A DNA stretch of 64,000 nucleotides, taken from contig CAMYAE010000009.1 in the NCBI GenBank assembly GCA_947253655.1, forward strand, positions 12,765 to 76,764, in the 5' to 3' direction. How positions within the stretch are numbered: the first letter of the stretch is position 1; every line of letters starts with the position of its first letter. The position numbers and the translations under genes were made by a program. Below are positions 8,975-17,547 of this stretch, one piece after another. The notes under the pieces are model-generated. The model worked only from the letters and a program-made list of their open reading frames with translations, was not told where the DNA came from and did not search any database. Origin of the DNA: an uncultured Bacteroidales bacterium (GTDB lineage: Bacteria > Bacteroidota > Bacteroidia > Bacteroidales > UBA932).

Positions 8975-10315
8975 ATGGACATAAGACAGTTGCACAGGCT
9001 TTTCCTTGGTTGCTCGGCAATTACGACAGACAGCAGGGCTATCAAAGGCGGTGAGATGTTCGTTGCTCTTAAAGGAGAGAATTTCGACGGTAACGATTAT
9101 GCCTTGAAGGCTATCGAGGCCGGAGCTTCCTATGCTGTTGTGGACAAAACGTCTGTTGCAGCCGCGGAAGGTGCCGTAAATATCATCCCTGTAGAGGATA
9201 CCTTGGAGACCTTGCAGGCCTTGGGGCGTTTTCACCGCGAGAATACTTTTGTGGACGGAAAAAAGTTGACTGTCATAGGACTTACCGGAACTAACGGCAA
9301 GACAACCACCAAAGAGCTGATTCGATGCGTGCTGGCAAAAAAGTACAGTGTTACGGCCACTGAGGGTAATCTTAACAATGATATTGGTGTGCCCTTGTCT
9401 TTGCTGAAAATCAATTCCGAGACGCAGATTGCTGTGATAGAGATGGGAGCCAACCACCTTGACGACATCGCCCGTCTGGTGAAAGTCAGCGAACCGGATT
9501 ACGGATTGATTACCAATGTGGGAAAAGCCCACCTGCTCGGCTTCGGCAGCTATGATGGGGTGAAAAAGGCCAAGGGACAACTCTATGATTATATCTCTTC
9601 TTCCGGCACGGCTATATTCCTCAATGCAGACGATCCTGTACTTTGTGAAATGGCCGAAGCAAGGAAGGGCCTCAGGACAATTGAATACGGTGTAAAATGC
9701 GACGGGGCTGAAATTTTGCCGTCCGATGTCGGATCTCCTTATCTTAGAATGTCATTGCCTGCTGGTGAAAATGGCTCCGGTCTGCTTCTGAATACAAATC
9801 TTGTGGGCAGGTATAATGCCGATAATGTTATGGCTGCCATTGCAGTGGGACGAAAATTCGGGATTTCTACAGCCGAGGCTATAGAGGCAATAAGTGCCTA
9901 TATCCCTGCAAATAACCGTTCCCAAATGATGCAGACCGAAAGAAATACTTTAATTATAGATGCCTATAATGCCAATCCTACCAGCATGGCAGCCGCTTTG
10001 GATAATTTCGAGAATATCTCCGGAGGAGATAAGGCGGTATTGCTTGGGGATATGCGTGAGCTTGGAGGCGATTCCGTTCAAGAGCACAGGAACATATTGG
10101 CAAAGTTGAAAGCGGCAGATATAAATGAGATATTTCTCGTAGGAGAAGAATTTGGGAAAGCGATAGATATTGACGGCAGTGCTGATAATATCAGCTGGTT
10201 CATCAGCTCGGACAGACTTGCGGAATATCTGAAAAACAATAAACTTGAAAACAGGACAATACTGATTAAAGGCTCAAGGGGAATTATGATGGAGAAGACC
10301 CTCCGTGAGCTTTAG
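8975..10315 (+). CDS. murF: UDP-MurNAc-tripeptide:D-Ala-D-Ala ligase
   Basis: This is a 446-residue Mur ligase with the usual three domains: an N-terminal UDP-binding domain (about 1-95), a central ATPase domain with the P-loop GLTGTNGKTTTKE (about 103-115) and the EMGANHLDDI segment, and a C-terminal domain containing the NNRSQ and DAYNANPTSM motifs typical of MurF. It adds D-Ala-D-Ala to the UDP-MurNAc tripeptide in the last cytoplasmic step of peptidoglycan precursor synthesis. It is the last gene of its operon and overlaps the convergent PAP2 gene by 4 bases. Confidence 0.95.
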   Translation: MDIRQLHRLFLGCSAITTDSRAIKGGEMFVALKGENFDGNDYALKAIEAGASYAVVDKTSVAAAEGAVNIIPVEDTLETLQALGRFHRENTFVDGKKLTVIGLTGTNGKTTTKELIRCVLAKKYSVTATEGNLNNDIGVPLSLLKINSETQIAVIEMGANHLDDIARLVKVSEPDYGLITNVGKAHLLGFGSYDGVKKAKGQLYDYISSSGTAIFLNADDPVLCEMAEARKGLRTIEYGVKCDGAEILPSDVGSPYLRMSLPAGENGSGLLLNTNLVGRYNADNVMAAIAVGRKFGISTAEAIEAISAYIPANNRSQMMQTERNTLIIDAYNANPTSMAAALDNFENISGGDKAVLLGDMRELGGDSVQEHRNILAKLKAADINEIFLVGEEFGKAIDIDGSADNISWFISSDRLAEYLKNNKLENRTILIKGSRGIMMEKTLREL

Positions 10316-10902
10316 GCTATTCTGTATTTGGATATTATCAACTTTGCAATAGTAGCTGTTAGTATCCCGAAGAATATGCCGATCAGCATTCCTGTAACTA
10401 CGTCACCGAAATAGTGCTTCCCTACAAAAACCCGGCTGAAGCCTACCAGAGTAGCCCATAATATTATAGCAGCCCCATAACCGTAATAAAGTCGGGTCCT
10501 GTCCGTCTTGAAAAGCAGAAAGCTTGATATTGCAAAACCGAAAGCATTGGCAGCGTGGGCGGAGAAAAAGCCGTAGTAGTCATGCCTGGATTCCAGCATA
10601 TTCAGCTTTCCCTCAATCATATAAGTACTGTAACAAGGCCTGAGCCGTGCAACTGCATCTTTGATAAGATTTGAAAATTGGTCACAAGCCGTAATTGTCA
10701 GGGCAATTGCAACAATCGCTATAAGTGCCCGTCTCCAGCCCAGCCTCTTGAAAAGCAGGACTGCAATCAGAAGATAAAGCGGAAACCAGACTTCCTTGTT
10801 GGACATGAACTGCATAAGCTGATCAATGAACATATTATGCAAGTTGTTAATAGCCAATGAAATATCCTGATCTAAACGGTGAACATAATCTATAAATTCC
10901 AT
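10312..10902 (-). CDS. PAP2-family membrane phosphatase
   Basis: This is a 196-residue membrane protein with about five to six hydrophobic segments and the three-part PAP2 active site: K-x6-R-P (KDAVARLRPC), an S-A-H motif in place of the common P-S-G-H (FFSAHAANAF), and S-R-x5-H-x3-D (SRVFVGKHYFGD). Such enzymes dephosphorylate lipid phosphates such as undecaprenyl pyrophosphate, phosphatidylglycerophosphate or lipid A phosphates. The substrate here is not determined by sequence. It is the last gene of the hpt-adk/obgE operon, starting 2 bases after the obgE stop. Confidence 0.85.
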   Translation of the reverse strand: MEFIDYVHRLDQDISLAINNLHNMFIDQLMQFMSNKEVWFPLYLLIAVLLFKRLGWRRALIAIVAIALTITACDQFSNLIKDAVARLRPCYSTYMIEGKLNMLESRHDYYGFFSAHAANAFGFAISSFLLFKTDRTRLYYGYGAAIILWATLVGFSRVFVGKHYFGDVVTGMLIGIFFGILTATIAKLIISKYRIA

Positions 10903-10904
10903 AG

Positions 10905-11897
10905 TTATAAGTTAAGTGCCTGCCAAAGGCCGTCGTTAAGTTCTTTAAGACCGGAGCCGGTAATGGACGATATAAAGTGGCATTCCAGATTTTCAGGCAA
11001 TCCGGCCTTAATTTTATTAAGTGTCTTCTTGTCTGCAAGGTCGCATTTTGTTATTGCCAATATCCTGTTTTTGCACAACAGCTCAGGATTGTATTCCTCC
11101 AGTTCCTTAATAAGGACATTGTATGTGCCGGTAACGTCATTTTCTTCGGCTGATACCATGAAAAGCAGGACGGAGTTGCGTTCAATATGACGCAGAAACC
11201 TCAGGCCTATTCCTTTTCCCTCGTGGGCGCCTTCAATGATGCCTGGAATGTCAGCTATTACAAAAGATTTGTCGTCATAGTATTTGACTATTCCGAGATT
11301 TGGCTCCAAGGTCGTAAAAGGGTAGTTTGCAATTTTAGGCTTTGCCGAGGTTACGGCAGCAAGGAAAGTGGATTTGCCGGCATTGGGCAGCCCGACAAGA
11401 CCGACATCAGCCAGCACTTTCAACTCAAAGACGAACCAGCCCTCTTCTCCCTCTTCTCCGGGTTGTGCATAGCGAGGAGTCTGTTGGGTCGCACTTTTGA
11501 AGTTACTGTTGCCCAGACCTCCTCTTCCTCCATTGCACAGAATCCTCTCTTCACCTGGCTCCACCATTTCGAAAAGCACCTCATCTGTGTCGGCTGATTT
11601 TACTACTGTCCCCACCGGTACGTCAAGGACAATGTCCTGCCCTTGTTTGCCGGTGCAATTGGACGCTCCGCCTCCGCCCCCTCTTTCCGCTCTGATTACC
11701 TTTCTGTATTTCAGGTGGATAAGAGTCCAGAATTGTGGATTGGCTTTTAGTATTATGTGTCCGCCTCTACCTCCGTCACCTCCGTCCGGTCCACCTTTCG
11801 GTACATATTTGGCCCGGTGCAAATGCATCGAGCCTGCACCTCCGTGTCCCGAAGCGCAGAAAAGCTTCACATAATCTATGAAATTGCTTTCGGCCAT
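10905..11897 (-). CDS. obgE: Obg-family GTPase, ribosome biogenesis
   Basis: At 330 residues, it has the glycine-rich Obg fold in about residues 1-158 and the GTPase domain after it. The P-loop GLPNAGKST is at residues 169-177, switch-II DIPGIIEGAHEG follows, and the base-recognition motif is TKCD rather than NKxD. The Obg fold contains the expected GGDGGRGG and NGGRGGLGN repeats. It acts in late assembly of the large ribosomal subunit and in stress control. There is no C-terminal extension, so it is the short form. It starts 3 bases after the hpt-adk stop in the same operon. Confidence 0.95.
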   Translation of the reverse strand: MAESNFIDYVKLFCASGHGGAGSMHLHRAKYVPKGGPDGGDGGRGGHIILKANPQFWTLIHLKYRKVIRAERGGGGGASNCTGKQGQDIVLDVPVGTVVKSADTDEVLFEMVEPGEERILCNGGRGGLGNSNFKSATQQTPRYAQPGEEGEEGWFVFELKVLADVGLVGLPNAGKSTFLAAVTSAKPKIANYPFTTLEPNLGIVKYYDDKSFVIADIPGIIEGAHEGKGIGLRFLRHIERNSVLLFMVSAEENDVTGTYNVLIKELEEYNPELLCKNRILAITKCDLADKKTLNKIKAGLPENLECHFISSITGSGLKELNDGLWQALNL

Positions 11898-11900
11898 CCG

Positions 11901-13064
11901 CTAAAATCTGTCGAGCAGTTCAAAAATATGAGACCTTACCTCTTCAATAGAGCCTGTACCGTCTATTTCGGCATATTTGCCCTCTTTCTTATAATATTCG
12001 ATAAGCGGCTCGGTCTTATCGTGGTAAGTCTTTATCCTATTGTTTATTGTTTCCTCTTTCGCATCATCGGCGCGGCCTTCTATTGAAGCCCTGTGTCTGA
12101 TTCTTTCTTTTATCATTCCGTCCGGTATCATGATTGATACGATTGACGTCACTGATTCCCCGACATTTGCAAGCATTCTGTCCAAGGCTTCTGCCTGAGC
12201 GATAGTGCGAGGAAAGCCGTCAAGGAGGAAGCCGTTCACGCCTTTGACGGTTTTGAACTTGTTCTCTATCATGCCCTCAACAACTTCATCCGGAACAAGG
12301 GCCCCTGCATCAATCAGACTCTTGGCTTTCTTGCCGAGTTCGCTGCCGGCGGCGATTTCCTGCCTCAGAAGTTCTCCTGTAGATATGTGGCACAAGTTGT
12401 ATTTTTCCACCATTGCTGTGGCCTGGGTGCCTTTTCCTGCTCCCGGAGGCCCAAATAGTATGTAAAATTTCATTGCATCTGCTGTTTTGTCTTCAATATG
12501 AAAATCCGGTTCATTATCAATTACATATATATCATTGAGATTTCTTCCGACCTCATTGTAGTCAAGCCCGAAGCCGACTATGAAATCGTTCGGAATTTCC
12601 ATGCCGACGTAGTCCAGCTTTATATCCTTGTCATATACATCGGGCTTTAGAAGCATGGTGCATACTTTGATTTCTGATGCTCCTTTTTCTTTTAGAATCC
12701 TCTCAAGATCTACTATGGTATTACCTGTATCGACAATATCCTCAACTATGATAACTCTACGTCCTTCCACGCTTCCGGTCATACCCATTACTTCCCGTAC
12801 TTTTCCGGTGGAGCGGGTGCCCTGATAAGAAGACAGTTTCATGGAAACAAGCTCGAAATTGAAGTCGAGCCGTTTCATAAGTTCGGCCGTGAATAGGATA
12901 GAGCCATTGAGAATGCATAGCAGCACCGGAATATCTTCGCTGTCCTTGTAGTCAGCATTGATTCTCTCGACGACCTTGTCAATGGCCTCTTCTATTTTCT
13001 CATGAGGAATGAAAGTCTTGAAAGACTTGTCTAACAGATTGATTCTTTTCATTTCTAAATCCAT
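11901..13064 (-). CDS. hpt-adk: Hypoxanthine phosphoribosyltransferase-adenylate kinase fusion
   Basis: One uninterrupted 387-codon frame encodes two enzymes. Residues about 1-185 are a purine phosphoribosyltransferase, with the PRPP-binding loop VIIVEDIVDTGNT and the GFGLDYNEVGRNL segment. Residues 198-387 are adenylate kinase, with the P-loop FGPPGAGKGT (204-213), GFPRTIAQAEALD, and a short lid without the zinc-type insertion. The fusion would couple purine salvage (hypoxanthine or guanine to IMP or GMP) to AMP/ADP balance. The linker is about 12 residues. A Met at 198 could allow a separate kinase start. At the N-terminus, Met5 (13052) is a credible alternative start because a promoter-like box lies only 8 bases before 13064. 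obgE and the PAP2 gene follow. Confidence 0.93.
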   Translation of the reverse strand: MDLEMKRINLLDKSFKTFIPHEKIEEAIDKVVERINADYKDSEDIPVLLCILNGSILFTAELMKRLDFNFELVSMKLSSYQGTRSTGKVREVMGMTGSVEGRRVIIVEDIVDTGNTIVDLERILKEKGASEIKVCTMLLKPDVYDKDIKLDYVGMEIPNDFIVGFGLDYNEVGRNLNDIYVIDNEPDFHIEDKTADAMKFYILFGPPGAGKGTQATAMVEKYNLCHISTGELLRQEIAAGSELGKKAKSLIDAGALVPDEVVEGMIENKFKTVKGVNGFLLDGFPRTIAQAEALDRMLANVGESVTSIVSIMIPDGMIKERIRHRASIEGRADDAKEETINNRIKTYHDKTEPLIEYYKKEGKYAEIDGTGSIEEVRSHIFELLDRF

Positions 13065-13071
13065 TAAAGTA

Positions 13072-13079
13072 CAAATTTA
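13072..13079 (-). promoter_or_regulatory. Possible -7 box for the hpt-adk operon
   Basis: The plus strand CAAATTTA is TAAATTTG on the minus strand, a full match to TAnnTTTG. It ends 8 bases before the first ATG of the fusion gene, so transcription would begin almost at that codon. This points to either a near-leaderless message or use of the ATG at 13052. No clear -33 element is seen. Confidence 0.35.
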
Positions 13080-13206
13080 ACATAATAAACCGACTTTCGC
13101 AGTATTTAAATTAAAAAAAAGAATTAAAGAATTGACAAAATAAAAATTAAACTGCATAAGAGCCACTATTATTTTGATATATTGTCAAGGAAAGATTTGC
13201 AGGGAT

Positions 13207-14907
13207 ATGATTATGAGGTCGGCATTTATATTTCTTTTACTGGCATTTGTTGCCCATACGGCTATGGCCCAGGATATGAATATGATCCTTGCCGAGTTAT
13301 CGGGAGCATCGTCCATAGAGGATGTCAGCGAGGAAACTTTGGAGAGGCTTGCTGCATTGAAACTTCATCCGGTGGATATAAATTCTGCTACGAAAGCGAG
13401 GTTGCTGGCTACGGGACTTTTCAGCAGCTATAGGGTAGCTTCTCTTAAGGATTATATTAAAGAGAACGGTGAGATACTTTCAGTAGAGGAACTGGGGCTT
13501 GTAGACGGTTTCGGCCATGATTTTGCAAAGGCTATTAAGCCTTTCATCAAATTTGGAACGTACTCTCCTCCGGGGGTATTGAGAGAACGCAACAATATGA
13601 CGGACAATTCGTTGATGCTTGGAATCGGGGTAAAGCCCGAAGACAGAATCTATTACGGCGGCAAATACAAACTTGATGTTGCTGACATGATTGACGTCGG
13701 AGCGGTAATCAAGAAGGGTTATAGTCCCGAATGGTGGCCTCCTTCAAAATACGGAGGATATATTGCCTGTTACAGCCGTAAGCCGGACGGGAAACTAATT
13801 GTCGGCAATTTCAACACCCATTTCGGTCAGGGATTGTGCTTGTGGAGCGGCTTTGCCCTTTCCGGCCTGTACGGCCTCCGCTCCGTCATGAGAACTCCAA
13901 ACGGCATTTCGCCCTCATTGTCGTTTTCTAATACTGATTTGTCGGGGGCGGCTGCAGAAGTGACTTTTGGGAGGGTGGCGCTTTCCGCATTGACTGCATT
14001 TGAAAAAACCGGAGTATTGCCTGCACTGAGGTTTACCCATACCGGACGTCATGGGCAGATTTCTGTGAATTCGATGTGCAGGACGACTTCTGATAAGATT
14101 GCCTCCGCCAAGGTGTCTATAGACACAAGGGCTTGTATCGGAGGTACAGATCTTTTTGGAGAAGCCGCATGGGATATCAAGAATTCCAGATTCGCGGCGA
14201 TAGCCGGGACGATAGTCCCGATAGGGGAGAGTTTTGCTGTAGCGGCATCGGCAAGATATTATCCGATAAAATTTGATACATATATGACCGGGGCCCCGCA
14301 TGCGTTTTCCAAGTCTAAGGACGAGGCGGCAATGACATTGGGATGCAGGTTTCGGCAGCATGAATTGAATAGCGAATTCGGACGGCATATTTCTGATGAC
14401 AATAAGCAGATGAAAGTTTTCCTTTCGGATATATTTGTCATAAATGACGGATTGTCAATATGTTCCAAACTGACTGCCCGTCTAAGAAATTTTGGCCCAA
14501 GGTCCAGGTATTCAGCAAGGCTCGATTTTAAATGGACTCCTGCCCATTTCCTTTTGAATGTGAGGACAGAAGCCGTTACGTGCAGAAAATTCGGCTTGCT
14601 GAATTATGCTGAAGCCGGATACAAGACGGACAATTGGGCCGCCTTTTTTAGAGCAACTGAATTTTTGGCGGATAATTGGGACGACAGAATTTATGTCTAC
14701 GAAAGGGATGCTCCGGGGAGTTTCTCGGTGCCGGCGTATTATGGCAGGGGTTATAGCCTTTCAGCTTACGCAAATGCAAAGATTAATATACGCCGTACAG
14801 TTTTGAAACTCTATCTGAGAGGGGCGATTACCGAATATTCCAGGATGAAAGAAAAAAGAAAGCCCGGCAAGGCCGAGCTGAAATTCCAATTGCTATATAC
14901 GTGGTAG
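13207..14907 (+). CDS. Helix-hairpin-helix protein with predicted outer-membrane beta-rich body
   Basis: The chosen start is the ATG at 13207 (566 residues); another ATG at 13213 and a TTG at 13174 are in frame, but only the ATGs put the signal peptide (MRSAFIFLLLAFVAHTAMAQ) at the N-terminus. After the signal, residues about 30-105 contain ComEA-like helix-hairpin-helix repeats (HPVDINSATKARLLATGLFS, then LSVEELGLVDGFG). The rest is a long stretch of alternating aromatic strands typical of an outer-membrane barrel. Bacteroidota carry many such proteins, with no established role known to me. It is monocistronic and ends 1 base from the convergent mltD stop. Confidence 0.72.
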   Translation: MIMRSAFIFLLLAFVAHTAMAQDMNMILAELSGASSIEDVSEETLERLAALKLHPVDINSATKARLLATGLFSSYRVASLKDYIKENGEILSVEELGLVDGFGHDFAKAIKPFIKFGTYSPPGVLRERNNMTDNSLMLGIGVKPEDRIYYGGKYKLDVADMIDVGAVIKKGYSPEWWPPSKYGGYIACYSRKPDGKLIVGNFNTHFGQGLCLWSGFALSGLYGLRSVMRTPNGISPSLSFSNTDLSGAAAEVTFGRVALSALTAFEKTGVLPALRFTHTGRHGQISVNSMCRTTSDKIASAKVSIDTRACIGGTDLFGEAAWDIKNSRFAAIAGTIVPIGESFAVAASARYYPIKFDTYMTGAPHAFSKSKDEAAMTLGCRFRQHELNSEFGRHISDDNKQMKVFLSDIFVINDGLSICSKLTARLRNFGPRSRYSARLDFKWTPAHFLLNVRTEAVTCRKFGLLNYAEAGYKTDNWAAFFRATEFLADNWDDRIYVYERDAPGSFSVPAYYGRGYSLSAYANAKINIRRTVLKLYLRGAITEYSRMKEKRKPGKAELKFQLLYTW

Positions 14908-14908
14908 C

Positions 14909-16573
14909 CTATTTTTCAGGGATTTTGAGCTTCATTCCGGGACGGATCTTGCTGCCTATATTATTGTATGCCATGATATCTTTTGCTGAGACCCCGGGGT
15001 AATTCTTTGCGATTTCATATAGGGTGTCTCCATGCTTCACGGTATAGGTCCTGGATGTAGCCGTGCCATCGTTTTTTGTAGCCTTTACTGACGTCGTAAC
15101 GCTCTTGCTGCCTGATTGAGACGGAGCATAGCCCTTTTTATAGATAACAAGCCTTTGACCGACCCTTATATTGTTGCTTCTTAGATGATTCCAATTCTTT
15201 ATCTGCGAGACGGTCACATGGTTTTTTGCCGCTATTTTCCCAAGATAGTCACCGTTCCTTACTTTATAGACTATTCTCCGCTGTTCGGGCTGTGAACTTG
15301 CTTTACGGAGTTCGGTAGGGCTGAAAAGTTCGGCCGCCTTGTAGGTGTAGATAGAGTCTTCATGCTCCACGAACGAGCCTGTATATTTATACGGCAGACG
15401 CAACAGGTATTTTGCCTCATTGCCCGGAATAATTTCGTGGACATACTGCGGATTCAGTTGTCTCAATATCTCTGAAGGCACTCCTGCGACATCGGTTATC
15501 TGCTTAAAATGCAGAGGCTTGCTTATTTCCAGAGTGTCGATATGTTCGGGAATTTCAATTTTGTCCGGCACGAGTCCGTGTTCCTTGTAATAGGTGAATG
15601 CGTACATAGCTCCTACAAAGGCCGGAACATAGCCTCTTGTCTCTCTCGGCAGATAATCATATATAGACCAGAAGTCCCTTTTTCCGCATCTGCGTATAGC
15701 CTTCATGACATTTCCTGAGCCGCAGTTATATGCCGATATGGCAAGACTCCAATCGCCGAAGACGGAATATGCGTCTTGCAGGTATCTGGCCGCCGCATCT
15801 GCAGCTTTAACGGCGTCAAGCCTTTCGTCCACGAAAGAATTTATTTTCAGTCCATAGACTTTCGCCGTGTTGTACATGAACTGCCACATGCCCTTTGCCC
15901 CAGCTCTTGATACGGCTAAAGGATTGAGGGCTGATTCAATGACCGACATGTATTTCAGCTCTTCAGGCATGTCGTATTTGTTGAATATCTCTTCGAAAAT
16001 AGGAAAGTAGTATTTTGAAAGACTAAGCATGTGCCCCATTTTCCTCGGCATCTTTTCGGAATACAATATGATATAATTCCTGACTGTCTCATTGTAAGGC
16101 AGGGTTATGTAGGAATTCATCTTTTCAAGCCTTTCAAGAAAGACCTTGTCCGGGACGTCGGAACTAAAATGCACCGTGTTCATATCATATCCTTCGCCCT
16201 CATCGGAGTCGTTGGCTTTCTTATGCAGATGCCATAAAATATTCAGCAGGCTGTCGGTTACATGGTCATTATAGTCCTCTGGCGAGAGCCCAGCTCCTAT
16301 CTTGCCTTCATTCTCTTCAAAAATGCCTATCAGCTCCGACCTGACACTGTCTTCGTGTCTTCTTGTCTCCATAATTGTCTCCAATACGGCTTTCAGAGAA
16401 TCAATCTCGGAACATAGCCTTTCGTTCTCTTTTTTGAGCTGTTTTTTGTTCTTCTTGAGTTTCACCGCAACGGTATCCCTTTTGAAAAGTTGGGCTGAAG
16501 CCGTTGAGGGGGCGGAAATATCCATAGCCGCCATAACAAAAATTGAAATGAATAATACCGATATTCTGTTCAT
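14909..16573 (-). CDS. mltD: Membrane-bound lytic murein transglycosylase, MltD-like, with two LysM domains
   Basis: This is a 554-residue exported protein with an N-terminal signal (about 1-28) and a charged coiled-coil stretch (about 35-80). The SLT transglycosylase domain follows (about 185-320), with likely catalytic Glu213 in VIESALNP and the GAKGMWQF motif. Two LysM domains lie at about 434-480 and 509-552. It should cleave the glycan strand of peptidoglycan with 1,6-anhydro product formation, held to the wall by LysM. It is the last gene of the parA-parB-DUF5683 operon, 12 bases after the previous stop. No lipobox is evident, so it may be periplasmic rather than lipid-anchored. Confidence 0.9.
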   Translation of the reverse strand: MNRISVLFISIFVMAAMDISAPSTASAQLFKRDTVAVKLKKNKKQLKKENERLCSEIDSLKAVLETIMETRRHEDSVRSELIGIFEENEGKIGAGLSPEDYNDHVTDSLLNILWHLHKKANDSDEGEGYDMNTVHFSSDVPDKVFLERLEKMNSYITLPYNETVRNYIILYSEKMPRKMGHMLSLSKYYFPIFEEIFNKYDMPEELKYMSVIESALNPLAVSRAGAKGMWQFMYNTAKVYGLKINSFVDERLDAVKAADAAARYLQDAYSVFGDWSLAISAYNCGSGNVMKAIRRCGKRDFWSIYDYLPRETRGYVPAFVGAMYAFTYYKEHGLVPDKIEIPEHIDTLEISKPLHFKQITDVAGVPSEILRQLNPQYVHEIIPGNEAKYLLRLPYKYTGSFVEHEDSIYTYKAAELFSPTELRKASSQPEQRRIVYKVRNGDYLGKIAAKNHVTVSQIKNWNHLRSNNIRVGQRLVIYKKGYAPSQSGSKSVTTSVKATKNDGTATSRTYTVKHGDTLYEIAKNYPGVSAKDIMAYNNIGSKIRPGMKLKIPEK

Positions 16574-16585
16574 CCTATAACTTTA

Positions 16586-17545
16586 TCAGAACGTAAATCC
16601 AAGGCGGAGTCCAAAGCCGTCCGCCATCCCCGTCCTGCTGTAATGCAGGCCTGTGTTGCTGAAAGGTTTTCCATAGGTATTGCTTGCATACACAGGATCA
16701 GATGTCAGCACAGTAGGACTGATATTCATGGTTATGTCGTCAGTCAATTCAAAATCCTGCATATAGGAGAATACATTGGCGTCAATGATCTGGAGCAGAT
16801 AAAAGCCGGCAAGGGCTACAATTGAATAATCCCGGTAGCGTCTGAAGACATTCCTGTAGTACAGGGCTGTCTCTGCAGAAATCGGGCCGTCATAAGTGGA
16901 ATTCTCAACAGTGGCAGCATTATGTATCCATTTATATCTGTGATAGTTCTTGTTGTTTGTCAGCAGGAAATGCAGAGAGCCGAGCATTAATCCGTAGTAA
17001 ATCGGAATTTTCCAGTATTCTTTGTTATAAGCTTGTCCCAGTCCCGGCAGAAGAAGCGAGTAGAGAGTGGCTTTTCCGGCTTGCGGATAAACGTCTTTTT
17101 TATAATTTATCACTCCGTCCATGAGGGAACCCCAATATACGAGGCCGGCCCCTGCGAAGAACCAGTTGCTCATGCTCTGATAACGGGAATCTCCTGTGCT
17201 ATGCCATTTGCTTCGATAGGCTACACCTAAGCCTATTCCTGCTCCTATTCCTCCATAGACTATCGGGAGTTTCCAATACTGCCTGTTGTAAATTTGTTCT
17301 CCTCCGATGAATACGGTGGAGCCGGCAAAGAGCACGCCTATCCTCTCTTCCCGTTTATGCGAAAGACCTCCAAAATACTCTTTGAAAGTAAACATGGCGT
17401 CGGTTGAATCGCGGCCGGTAGTATCGCGCTCATCCACATAGCTTTGCCTGAATGCTTCTTCCTTGAACTGGGCTACAGCATTCAGAGAGATGGCGAGCAA
17501 GGGCAGCAATGCCAATGACAATTTTCGCAGAAAACTACTCATCAA
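16586..17545 (-). CDS. DUF5683-type membrane protein
   Basis: This is a 319-residue protein with an N-terminal signal (LALLPLLAISLNAVAQ) and two similar hydrophobic units. The second carries YSLLLPGLGQAYNKEYWKIP, the hallmark of DUF5683. An earlier IYNRQYWKLPIVYGGIGAGIG segment looks like a related unit, suggesting internal duplication. The family is common in Bacteroidota next to parAB and mltD-like genes. Its function is unknown; envelope or division-related work is inferred from context only. It starts 2 bases after the parB stop. Confidence 0.8.
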   Translation of the reverse strand: MMSSFLRKLSLALLPLLAISLNAVAQFKEEAFRQSYVDERDTTGRDSTDAMFTFKEYFGGLSHKREERIGVLFAGSTVFIGGEQIYNRQYWKLPIVYGGIGAGIGLGVAYRSKWHSTGDSRYQSMSNWFFAGAGLVYWGSLMDGVINYKKDVYPQAGKATLYSLLLPGLGQAYNKEYWKIPIYYGLMLGSLHFLLTNNKNYHRYKWIHNAATVENSTYDGPISAETALYYRNVFRRYRDYSIVALAGFYLLQIIDANVFSYMQDFELTDDITMNISPTVLTSDPVYASNTYGKPFSNTGLHYSRTGMADGFGLRLGFTF

Positions 17546-17547
17546 GT

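Noticed and set aside
8834..9580. Long open frame (248 codons) on the minus strand across dut and murF
   Set aside because: It lies antisense to two well-conserved genes and its translation shows no family motif. It is a by-product of their codon use.
12205..12473. Lack of a long lid in the adenylate kinase half taken as a defect
   Set aside because: Short-lid adenylate kinases are a normal form in many bacteria. The P-loop and the GFPRT segment are intact.
13174..13206. TTG start that would extend the helix-hairpin-helix protein by 11 residues
   Set aside because: It would put a polar stretch before the signal peptide. The ATGs at 13207 and 13213 give a normal signal.
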